Source of the DNA: Haematococcus lacustris
Lineage: Eukaryota > Chlorophyta > Chlorophyceae > Chlamydomonadales > Haematococcaceae
Assembly (NCBI GenBank): GCA_030144725.1
Contig: JASKMD010000019.1
Span: 4,558,985-4,622,984 of the forward strand
DNA length: 64,000 bases
Reading direction: 5' to 3'
Part shown: piece by piece, positions 55,001 to 64,000 of the stretch
How the letters are laid out: each line of letters starts with the position of its first letter
Position numbering within the stretch: the first letter of the stretch is position 1
The notes under the pieces: generated by a model
What the model was told of the DNA's origin: nothing
What the model saw: only the letters and a program-made list of their open reading frames with translations
Database searches by the model: none
Program-made: the position numbers and the translations under genes

Positions 55001-58000
55001 CACCTGGCAAGGGTCCACCCCCCAATGCTCAGTGGCCCCGCGCCCAGTCTTGCCCAGCACGCCAAACGAGTTGCTCTCCTCCACCAGCAGCCGGTACCTG
55101 CAGCAGCCAGCTAGCCGGGCGCTGAGGCTGCAGCAAGCCTGCTCTGTCTCCTCCCTGCTCCCTGCTCCCTGCCCCGGTCCCTCATAGCCAGGCCTCAGCC
55201 GCCTCCCTGCTGGTGGGAGGATCACCATCACCACCACCACCACCACCACCACCACCACCACCACCATCACCATCATCACCATCAGCATCATAGCTGAACT
55301 CGACATGGCTCTGCTTCACACTCCAAAGCTCAAAGCCAGGCCTAGCTGCTCTCCGCTGCTGGCGGCCCCGCTGTCGCTGTGACTGAAAGTCTGCAGCCTC
55401 CCTGCCTGCCGGCTCCCTGCCTACCTGAAACCTGCCTGAGTCATAGCTGAATTGGCCATGGCTCCGTTTCCTGCTCCCAAACTCATAGCCAGACCCAGAC
55501 CTGTGGCTCAAACCACGCCTGCTGGCAGTGCTGATGTAGCCGGAGCAGCCAGACAATGACACGGGCAACTGGTCTTGCCAGACACTGGCACCTATGCCTG
55601 CCTGCCTGCTTCACCTATTTCTCAACCTGCCGGCCCAGCTGCCGCTCCCTGGTTCAGAGCTCTGATTACGATTCAGGACCTGCTGGCCTGCCTGGGGCTC
55701 CTCCTCCCACCCTGCTGTAGCCACCCCCCTACTTGTATTTGTTCTTCAGGGCCAGCAGCTGGGTCAGGGGCGCCAGCTCCCCCGTGTTGCTGTAGATGCC
55801 TTCCACCACGATCATGCGCCTGGTCAGCGGCTTCCTGTGGCCAGCCACCCACCACCACCAGCTGCCACCACACCCACAGCTGCCACAACACCCACAGCTG
55901 CCACTACAACCACAGCTGCCACAACAACCACAGCTGCCACAACACCCACAGCTGCCACAACACCCACAGCTGCCACTACAACCACAGCTGCCACTACAAC
56001 CACAGCTGCCACCACACCCACAGCTGCCACTACACCCACAGCTGCCACTACAACCACAGCTGCCACAACAACCACAGCTGCCACAACACCCACAGCTGCC
56101 ACAACAACCACAGCTGCCACAACAACCACAGCTGCCACAACACCCACAGCTGCCACAACACCCACAGCTGCCACAACAACCACAGCTGCCACAACAACCA
56201 CAGCTGCCACTACACCCACAGCTGCCACAACAACCACAGCTGCCACAACACCCACAGCTGCCACAACACCCACAGCTGCCACTACAACCACAGCTGCCAC
56301 TACAACCACAGCTGCCACCACACCCACAGCTGCCACTACACCCACAGCTGCCACTACAACCACAGCTGCCACAACAACCACAGCTGCCACAACACCCACA
56401 GCTGCCACAACAACCACAGCTGCCACTACACCCACAGCTGCCACAACAACCACAGCTGCCACAACAACCAGAATGCTGCAAGGTAAAGTCAGGTCGTGTC
56501 GAGTCAATCCAACCAGACGTGTACGCAACCGTGATGCAAACTTACATGACTTGCTGACGACTATGGTGATGAGTGCAGAGCACGCCCTACCCTTCCCTGA
56601 CACAAGAGACAGACATGCAACAGGCTCAACAGCACAGCAAGCACTGCCACACTGCCTCATGTGTGACACCACACTGCCACGCTGCATGCACATACTGAAG
56701 ACTTTGTCTGGCTTCAATGCAAGGCTGACCTAGTCCAGTTCATTGCTGAGCTCTGTTCAACTCTGACAGGGCGAGGCAGTTAAGGAGTGGGAGCGGAAGG
56801 CGGCCAGGCTGGGGGAGGGAGTGGCAGGGTGGGGTAGAGCTAAGAGTAAGGGTGGGGCAACGTAGGCAAGGGTGGGGCTGGACGGGCCGTGGAAAGAGGG
56901 CAGGACAAGGCAGGTCAGGTCAGGCCAGGTCAGATCAAACAAGTCAGGGCAAACAGGGCAGGGCAGAGGTAGGGCAGGGCGAATAGGGCAGGGTAAGGCA
57001 GGGGTAGGGCAGGCAGGTTGTGCCCCGTGTTCCAGGCAGCCACTAGGTGCTCCCCGCACCTGTCCTTCCGCTCCTGCACCTCAATGGCTTGCAGGATGCG
57101 CTCCAGGTCCGCCATGTCATTGTGCTTGAAGTAGTGCAGGCTGGCCCGGCTCAGCACCGCGCCCTGCTGGATGGGGAACGCGCAGCACTGCACCAACCAG
57201 CAGCACCAAGCACAGCACAGCACAGCTGCAGCCCAGAAGCGGCAGCCACGACAGGCACAGCAGGCACTGCAAAACAGCAGGACCAGCACCAGCGGCATCA
57301 GGAACCACCACACTTTGGGGCAGCGCAGGCAATCTCTAGGTACCGGCTGAGTGCCTAGCTAGGCTGCTGGCCCACTGCAGGCGAGCTGCACAACTGCCCT
57401 GCAAAGCACCTGGCCCTGACACCGCCCAGGCTGTTCGCAGTGAGGCCGCCCGGGCGCCCGCTCCCTCCAGGGGTTGGGACTGTCTGCAAGCTGGGTCAAC
57501 ACAGTGCCAATACAACCCCCCCCCCCCCCCAACTGTGTCACCCAGGAAGCTGCTGCCTGACATGTCAGGCCTAACTGATCAGGGTCAGGCCACATGCCGG
57601 CTCCCGTGCCAGGTCTTTTCATGAGGGGCATGCCTTCACGCCACCTGCCGGCGCGGCTGTGGCTCCGGCATGTCCACCACGCCTCCAATCAATCCAACCA
57701 AGCCAACCGTGAACCCCACAGCCACCTGCCTCCCCCCACACTGCAGGTGATCGGCTATGTGCTGCTTCCCTGCCTGCCTGCCTGGCTATGCTGCTTTGGC
57801 GCCAAACCCACCACCAGCAGCATGCCCCTGCCACTCACATACCACCAGCAGCATGACCCTGCCCCTGCCCCTCACCCACCTACCCACCCTGCCCTGGTGC
57901 TCACCTCATCCACCACCAAAGTGTCTTTGCGGTTGGCAAAGGCGGGGATGATGGAGGACACGGTGGCAATGTCATAGCTGTACATGATGGCCTGAGCGGT

Positions 58001-59971
58001 GCCCATGAACCGCGCCAGCTCGGCCTCCAGCTGCAGCCACACCCCACACATCACACCTGGGCATCACATGCATCACACCTCAATGTCACCCCCCCACATG
58101 CTCTGACGCTGCTTTCCCATGTGGAAGGCGCATGAAGTCAGTAGGATCAACTGATGTGATGGCGATGGAGTTGGCCAGGGTCAGCTTGCAGGGTCGTCAG
58201 GGTCAGTCTGGATCAGGCTAGTAAGCAGGGCCAGTCAGGGGGAGGGTGAGGGGGATGGATGTCTGGGGTGACCCTGCCGCCACAACCTCACTGAATCCTA
58301 CCTAGCGTGCTCGGGACCGACTGAACCAGGACCAGGTGCTGGCCCAAGACTGACTGTACCAGGACCAGGTGCTGGCCCAAGACTGACTGTACCAGGACCA
58401 GGTGCTGGCCCAAGACTGACTGTACCAGGACCAGGTGCTGGCCCAAGACTGACTGTACCAGGACCAGGTGCTGGCCCAAGACTGACTGTACCAGGACCAG
58501 GTGCTGGCCCAAGACTGACTGTACCAGGACCAGGTGCTGGCCCAAGACTGACTGTACCAGGACCAGGTGCTGGCCCAAGGCCACGCAAGTGAGGGGTGGC
58601 GTTTGTGGTGTATGGATGCCCCTCATCATGCCTTGATCTCCAATGAGTGCAAGTCATGCAGCCTAGTCCTCCCTGCTGGGTCATAGTCTTAGCCATAGTC
58701 ACAGTCATGCGGCCTAGTTCCCCCTGCTGGGTCCGACTTTGCCGCCTGGGCACTGGTCAGATAGAGCTGGGTGTCCCTTAGCAGGATGAAGAAGGATGAG
58801 ATGAGACGGGTTGCCTGGCTCCAGGCACATCCAGATGAAGCTGCATGCTGACCATGGTCATGGCGAACTGATGCTGGCTGCTGGTGGGCCTGAGGGGTGA
58901 TGGGGGGAGTGGGGGGAGGTTGAGGGGGTGAGGAGGAGTGGGAGGGTGAAGGGGGGAGAGGGCTGAGGGGGCTGAGGGGGAGGGAAAGGGAGGGAGGGGG
59001 AGGGAAGGAGGGGGCTGAAGGTAAGGGGGCTGAGGGGGGCGCACCTGCAGGTGTACATCTATGGTGCCATAGAAGCCGCGTGGTCCGCAGGACCCCACCC
59101 CGTACTTGTCTACCGCAGCATGTGCCACAGACTGCAACGCACATCAAGGCGCACGTGCAGTCTTTCGCTCCTTACTTGCATGAGGCTGCAACTGTGGCGA
59201 TCTGCTGCCTAGGGTGCATGACGGTGGCCCGGGTGAAGTGGGTGATCCTGGCAGCATTCTTGCTTTTTTGGTCAGGCAGTCAGTCCCACCAGTTGCTCAG
59301 CGGTGCCAGACAGGTTGAGAAAATTGAAGGTAGCCAAGTTCAGGGCCTTGCAACCGTCTGCTATGATGTACTTGCCGTCGTATCTGCACAGCCGCAGCAC
59401 ATGCCGTGAGCAAGCCACACGGGACATGCTTGAGCTGGTACCGCATGCAGGCCGCTGGCCCTACCCGCTGATTAGACGTGACTTGGGCACATCATGCTCT
59501 AGGAGCGACGGCACCAACGGTTCGGGTTGCCATTCCCGGCACAGCTGATCAATTTCCTGTAGGCAAGACAAACTTGATTTGGACGTCAGCTGTCGCCGTT
59601 CCTCACTGCTGACTACGTGGTTCTGACCACGCACTAACCCGCTCAGTCAACGAGTCTTCCGACTTTGCTCGAGGCTTAAAGCTATGCTGCAGGAAAAGGT
59701 AGCAAATGATTGCCAACAGCAGCGCCTCCACCACGATGTGACCCTTGTGCTCGAGGAAATATGCGGGGTGCAGCGTCCCCCCGGGACCGATGAATGCCCA
59801 AAAGTCCCGGGCGGCATGTGCAAGCTGCTTCACGCCAGGGACAAGGACACCGTCGACTCCCCCGGCAATGCAGGGTATCGCCCAAGCACCGATAACAAGG
59901 AGCACACCAAGCACGCAAAGGCTAGCATTCTTCGGCACTTTTGCGCCGTCCCTGCTCATTTCTCCCAGCAA
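52053..59971 (-). CDS. LCB1: Serine palmitoyltransferase subunit 1 (LCB1)
   Basis: Twelve exons close in phase to 525 residues: 59971-59639, 59556-59465, 59383-59290, 59131-59045, 58030-57905, 57187-57060, 55834-55733, 55097-55019, 54590-54519, 53393-53216, 52624-52497 and 52211-52053. With LCB2 this subunit condenses serine and palmitoyl-CoA, the first step of sphingolipid synthesis, at the ER membrane. Two hydrophobic segments (about 16-39 and 76-95) precede the aminotransferase-like fold: [69 protein letters not shown] and [16 protein letters not shown]. Where LCB2 has the PLP-binding lysine (TKSFG) this protein has [10 protein letters not shown] (Asn357), and VEESNSFG replaces DEAHSxG, as in catalytically silent LCB1 subunits. 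Long introns hold several repeat arrays. It converges on the prolyl-tRNA synthetase gene, stop to stop 120 bases apart. Confidence 0.93.
52101..52105 (+). terminator. Candidate polyadenylation signal TGTAA for prolyl-tRNA synthetase
   Basis: The first TGTAA after the synthetase stop at 51932 lies at 52101-52105, inside the last coding exon of LCB1 on the other strand. If used, the two mRNAs overlap tail to tail. Confidence 0.4.
53400..53540. repeat. G-rich GGGGGGCAAGGGGTCA low-complexity repeat
   Basis: Irregular GGGGGGCA/AGGGG/GTCA units lie next to LCB1 exon 10, in intron 9. In the LCB1 transcript the tract is pyrimidine-rich and sits immediately before the exon 10 acceptor. Confidence 0.75.
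54225..54362. repeat. (GGGGCA)n microsatellite in LCB1 intron 9
   Basis: About 20 GGGGCA units, the first few interrupted by GGGGGA. This is the reverse complement of the hexamer in synthetase intron 4. Confidence 0.9.
55857..56470. repeat. 18-bp tandem array in LCB1 intron 6
   Basis: About 34 units of CCACAGCTGCCACNACNA, where the variable triplets are ACA, ACC or ACT with CCC or ACC. The variants alternate in a recurring higher-order pattern: the order around 55878-56080 is largely repeated around 56230-56400. All frames are open, but exon phases on both sides show the array is intronic. Confidence 0.9.
58316..58580. repeat. 33-bp tandem repeat, 8 units, LCB1 intron 4
   Basis: Eight almost identical head-to-tail units contain ACTGACTGTACCAGGACCAG and GTGCTGGCCCAAG. 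The units abut without spacers. The very high identity implies recent expansion or homogenisation. Confidence 0.92.
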
Positions 59972-60351
59972 CTGAACCTAGGTCAGAGTCCTTCTTTACG
60001 CTCCAGGTTCCAAGATCACACCGGTCATCCGCCCGTCAAAAATTTCGAGCTGGCTCGGATTACGACCCAGCTGAGCAGGGTAGCAGCGACTGAGTCTTTT
60101 CGTCCAAAGACCTCAGCCGTGAAGCGACTGAAGGGCCCAGCTCAAGCACCCACTCGCTAGGCACGTCACCGCTCGCATCCAGATGCTGCGCCCGGGCACT
60201 TGAGCACTACTAGCTGGCTCTGCAGAGCAGGCATCAGCTTTTGCTCCACCTCGGCGCCAGCTCCTGCGCGGCCGGCAGATTGTGCACATGCAACCCGCGC
60301 GCGCAGCCCAAGTCATACGATAGCACAGAACCGAGGTTGTAGCGCCCAGCG
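59972..60351. promoter_or_regulatory. Divergent region between LCB1 and the secreted-protein gene
   Basis: These 380 bases separate two divergent start codons and must contain both 5' UTRs. No consensus promoter element was recognised. Confidence 0.4.
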
Positions 60352-61324
60352 ATGGCATCTAGCCTTCCACCGGCGGGGAGGCCCCCACAACGGCGCTGCC
60401 TGTTGGGTCTGTTCTGCTTGCTGTGTGCGCATGCACTGGTGGACGGAGTTGCTGCTGCTGCAGCAGCTGCCATGCCACCCAAACAAACCGACTTCTCCCG
60501 CACCCTGCTGCAGCAGTCAGGCAGCCCCTCACCCCCAGGCAGCAGAGAAGGCGGGCTCCCTGCAGCCCCCCCTCCGGGAGCACCCAGGGGTCCAGACCAA
60601 TGCCTAGTGACCGCCACCTACCTCACCAACCTCGAGCTGGGGGGTGTGGACGTGCCCCTGTTCATAGGCACCTTCAACATGCAGGCAGCGCCTTCAGTGA
60701 ATGTCAGCAGCTGGGTGCTCAGCTGGCGGTTCACAGAGGGGGAGGTCATCAATACTCGCGGAGACATCCTGCCCACAGGCAAGGCCGGCTGACACTGGGG
60801 GGTGCTGGAGCAGGGGCAGCAGCAGGGGCAGCAGCAGCAGTGGCAGCGGTGGCAGCAGCAGCAGCAGGGGCAGCAGGGGCAGCAGGGGCAGCAGGGGCAG
60901 CAGCAGCGGTGGCGGCGGCAGTGGCAGTGGCAGCAGTGGCAGCAGCAGCAGTGGCTACCCACCTTGTCTAGCACCCTTCCTTGTGCTGAGGCACTAAGGC
61001 CCCAGTGGCATGCAGTAGGGGCAGTTGCAGCAGTTATAGCAGTTGCAGCAGCTGCAGACCCCTAGCCCAGCCAACCCCAGGCATGGCTGGCGTGGCGTGG
61101 AGGGCTGTGCTGTGCTGTTCTGTGCTGGGCTGCGCCGTGACTCCCCTGGCTCCTAGTTTACCCTGACCTGACCCTGTCTGGCCTGCCTGGTGCTGCCTGC
61201 TTGCTGGTGCAGGCGCCGTCAACGTGCTGGCTGCCCTGGCCCTGCAGCCGCAGCCCATCAGCTCAGGGCCCCAGGGCCTAGCCATCTTCAGCAACAGCAC
61301 ACTGCCACAGCTGGCCCCAATCAC

Positions 61325-61362
<38 letters not shown>

Positions 61363-63928
61363 CCCTCCCCCCCCTGGCCCTCAGCTTCATAGCCCACAAG
61401 GGCCCTGTGAACAGCTCTGGGGGGGGCCCCCCCCGGGCGGTGGCTGGGGGGGGCGGGGGGCAATGCCTCCAGCTCCACCTTCATGGGGGTGGGTCCGCCT
61501 GCTGACGTGGTGTTCAACGGCCTGCAGTGCAGCCTGCTCCCCCCGGGTGCGGGGGCGCCAGCAGGAGCAGCAGGGCAGGGCGGGGGGGCGGGCCTGGCCA
61601 TAGCTTCCAGGGCGGAGCCGCTGCTGCAGGGCACCTGGCCCCAGGTGAAGGGGGCAGGGGGAAGGGAGCAGGGCAGGGCAGGGGGGCAGGGGGGAGTGGG
61701 CAGGGGGCAGGGGGAAGGGGGGAGGGCAGGGGCGGTTCAGGCAGGGGGGGGTAGACATAGGGGTAGGGGTAGACATAGGGGTGGGGGCCAAGAGCAGGGT
61801 CGGAGCGGGGAGGGGGGTCAATGTCTGGGGCTTGCCTAAGGTCTCCAGGGAAGCTGGGAGGGTGAGCAGGATTGCATAGGGCAGGGCGCGGGGATAGAGA
61901 GGGCGAGGTGTGACTTTCAGCTGTTTGGGCCTCCCCACCCACCCTGCTTACCCACCCTCCCCACCCTCCCCACCCTCCCCACCCTCCCCACCCACCCCAC
62001 CCTCCCCACCCACCCTGACCCAGACCCTTGACCTTGACCTCCCCCCCCTCCCCCCCATGGTCCACATCCCTGGCCTCTGCTGTTGCCCCGCCCAGCCTGC
62101 CCTGCCCCGCCTGCCCCGCCTGCCCTGCCCTGCCCTGCCCTGCCCTGCCCTGCGGCTGTGCTGCACCTCAGATCCTGCAAGTGCAGTACATGCCCGTGGA
62201 GTACCAGACCGCTCAGGGCACTGCCCAGGGCCTGTTTGCCCAGTTCTTCTCACAGTTCTTCTTCAGGTGGGACGAGCTGGGCAGCAGCAGCTGTTTCCCA
62301 ACGCGGGAGTGTAACCCAGGAAGTGTAACATCAGCGTGCATTCTGTGAGAATAAATCCTTACAGTTGGTGTGACCTGGGAGGGTGCAGCCGGGTGTGTAT
62401 TCTAAAAACAGTGTGAGCCTTCACTCTCCCCTTTTGGGTGAAAGTGAAAAATGTGTTGGCATTTGAGAGAGGTTTGAGGTGCATGTGTGACGCCCTGTGT
62501 GACCTGCAGTGTGACCAACAAGGGCAGCAACAGCACCATCAGCCTGGACGACATCATGCTGCAGTACTGGTTCGCCGCCCCCCAGGACGACACCCAGGAC
62601 CCCGTGCCCTCCAGCGTCACCCTGGGCAACACCAGCAGCAGCGGCAGCAGCGGCGGCGGGGAGGGGGGCAGCAGTGTGGCCGATAAGTTCAAAATGTGAG
62701 GGGGCGGGCAGGGGCAGGGGCAGGGGCAGGGGCGGGGGCAGTCTGTGTCACAGTCTCAGCTGCTGGTGGTCACACTCATGGGCACATGGCCTTCACTCCT
62801 CACTCCCCACTCTCCCTGGCACAGTGCCCACCAGCCTGCCTCGCTGGCCGCCCCCTGCACCTGGCCGCCCCCCTCGCTGCCCAGCTGCTGGGCTAGGCTA
62901 GGCTGCTGGTCTGGGCTGCTGGTCTAGGCTGCTGGTCTGGTCTGCCTGCCTGGCTGCAGGTCCTGTGCTGACGTGAGCAAGGAGCTGACGCTGGGCTGTG
63001 ATGCGCTGGTGGCCACCTTCAAGCCCGGACTGCCTGGGGTCACTGGCGCCAGGTCGGCCCCGGCCTGGACTAGGCCACCTACACCACTGGGCCCCCCTCC
63101 CCTCCGCCTCCTCCCCCTCCCCCTCCTTCCCCTCCTGCTCCCCCTCCCCTCCCCTTACACCTCCTCCTCCCCTTCCCCTCCCTTACACCTCCTCCTCCCC
63201 CTCCTCTACACCATTAGCATGTCAAGTGCACCATGCAAGGCACTGCAAAGACACGGCATGGCACGCGCCTGCCCCCCCTCCCTGGGGCCTGTCTGGTGTC
63301 AGCTGACGTGGCTGCTGCTGCCTGCTGCCTGCTGGCCTGCCTGCCCGCCCACAGCTACGTCATGGAGCTGACCTTCAAGGCGGGGAGCGGGCTGCTGCTG
63401 CCTGCCGGAACCCCCCCGGACAACTCCTCCCTGGTGGCAGCGCTGCTGGCCACGGTCAATGTGCCCACACTGCGGGTGCTGCAAGCCATCGTCAGCATTG
63501 AGACGCAGAGGTGTGGGAGAGGCAGCAGAGACAGGGAGGGGGAGTGGAGGGGGAGGGGAGTGGAGGGAGAGAGGGAGGAGGAGGAGGAGGAGGGGTAGAG
63601 GGGGAGGCAGAGGGCGGGTGCAGGGGCGAGGGAGGTAGTGGGGGGGTGGAGAGGCAGGGGGCATGTGGGGAGGGGAGGGGGAGAGGGGAAGAGGGGAAGG
63701 GGGAGGAAGGATGATCCTGTGTCTGAAGCACATCTGAAGGGTCAGGCATGTGCCCCCTGCCCCACGACCCTAGCCCAGACCCAGCCCCCTGCCCCCTGCC
63801 CCCCAACCCCTGCACCCCTGCGGCGCCCTGTCAGGTACATGAGCTCTTTGGACGTCAACCTGGACTACTCCTACCTGGACACGCCCCGCCGCAATGCCCC
63901 GGATGTGGAGGTGCAGCAGAACAGCAAG
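60352..63928 (+). CDS. Secreted protein with CBM3-like (cellulose-binding) segment, partial
   Basis: Seven exons are visible: 60352-60778, 61213-61644, 62172-62266, 62510-62695, 62960-63052, 63355-63510 and 63835-63928; the gene continues past the right edge. The N-terminus has a signal-peptide-like LLGLFCLLCAHALVDG followed by poly-Ala. Repeated segments such as VTNKGSNSTISLDDIMLQYW, YVMELTFKAGSGLLLPAGT and SLDVNLDYSYLDTP resemble the beta-sandwich of family 3 carbohydrate-binding modules (xxIxxRYYF, xxFxxGAGxLxPG, NDYSYLPT). Many Asn-x-Ser/Thr sequons fit a wall or matrix glycoprotein. Intron 1 uses a GC donor. In exon 2 the frame before the G/C runs at 61420-61465 (ALSFIAHKGPVNSSGG) and after them (NASSSTFMGVGPPADVVFNG) differ by one base, so there is a frameshift or assembly error. 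Fold and role are inferred. Confidence 0.6.
60805..60955. repeat. GGCAGCAG/GGGGCAGCAG imperfect repeat
   Basis: CAG- and GGGGCAG-rich low-complexity sequence fills part of intron 1 of the secreted-protein gene. Confidence 0.8.
62674..62705 (+). repeat. 32-bp dispersed repeat, exon-boundary copy
   Basis: These 32 bases are identical to the reverse complement of 44653-44684. Here they span the last codons of exon 4 (SVADKFKM) and the 5' splice site (AAAAT|GTGAGG), and are followed by a GGGGCA microsatellite. Confidence 0.9.
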
Positions 63929-64000
63929 GTGGGGCCACAGGGCCACACGGGGAGGGCGGGAGGGGCAGCTGGGCAGGCCAGGGGGGGCAGGGGGGCCAGG

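Noticed and set aside
55575..56733. Long Cys/His, Pro/Leu and Thr/Ala frames over the 18-bp array.
   Set aside because: Repeat-derived, simultaneously open in several frames, and located in an LCB1 intron.
58316..58580. Possible CRISPR-like regular repeat.
   Set aside because: Units are directly adjacent with no unique spacers, in an intron of a eukaryotic gene; it is a minisatellite.

Overview
The window reads as nuclear DNA of a green alga, most likely a chlorophycean of the Chlamydomonadales type. The evidence is GC-rich coding sequence, genes cut into many short exons with GT-AG and a few GC-AG introns, TGTAA motifs just past some stop codons, and low-complexity repeats filling the introns. 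Repeated peptide motifs in the mobile-element debris remind me of Haematococcus, but that genus guess is from memory and unproven. No bacterial operons, CRISPR arrays, rRNAs or convincing tRNAs were seen.

I rebuilt nine genes by joining exons at consensus splice sites and checking that the phases close. (1) 275-1689 minus: N-terminal TOG domain of an XMAP215/MOR1 microtubule polymerase, running off the left edge. (2) 1755-4014 plus: a 242-residue conserved protein of unknown function. (3) 6066-12250 minus: an acid/gastric-type triacylglycerol lipase of 605 residues in 11 exons. (4) 14717-22130 plus: an aurora-like (CALK-type) protein kinase of 826 residues with a 9-nt micro-exon. (5) 22810-23944 minus: a small SAM-dependent methyltransferase of 174 residues. 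(6) 24214-33716 plus: the SR140/U2SURP splicing factor, 1192 residues in 21 exons. (7) 43222-51932 plus: an organellar-type prolyl-tRNA synthetase of 565 residues. (8) 52053-59971 minus: serine palmitoyltransferase subunit LCB1, 525 residues in 12 exons. (9) 60352 to beyond the right edge, plus: a secreted protein resembling a family 3 cellulose-binding module. These are mostly unrelated housekeeping genes and form no pathway together. Pairs 1/2, 5/6 and 8/9 are divergent with short shared upstream regions; pairs 2/3, 4/5 and 7/8 are convergent.

The accessory region is 33.7-43.2 kb, about 9.5 kb without a recognisable host gene. It holds a short hAT-family DNA transposon with intact terminal inverted repeats and an 8-bp target duplication, at least three decayed fragments with a Fanzor/TnpB-like C-terminal signature (a fourth lies at 13.9-14.1 kb), minisatellites and other dispersed-repeat debris.

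The most unusual structures are a roughly 3.3-kb tract of 18-bp CCCCTG(CTG)4 repeats inside one prolyl-tRNA synthetase intron, a 32-bp perfect match between another intron of that gene and an exon boundary of the secreted-protein gene, three GC-AG introns, a probable inverted-repeat element in a kinase intron, and a convergent pair whose predicted mRNA ends overlap. I found no clear new defence or catalytic system.
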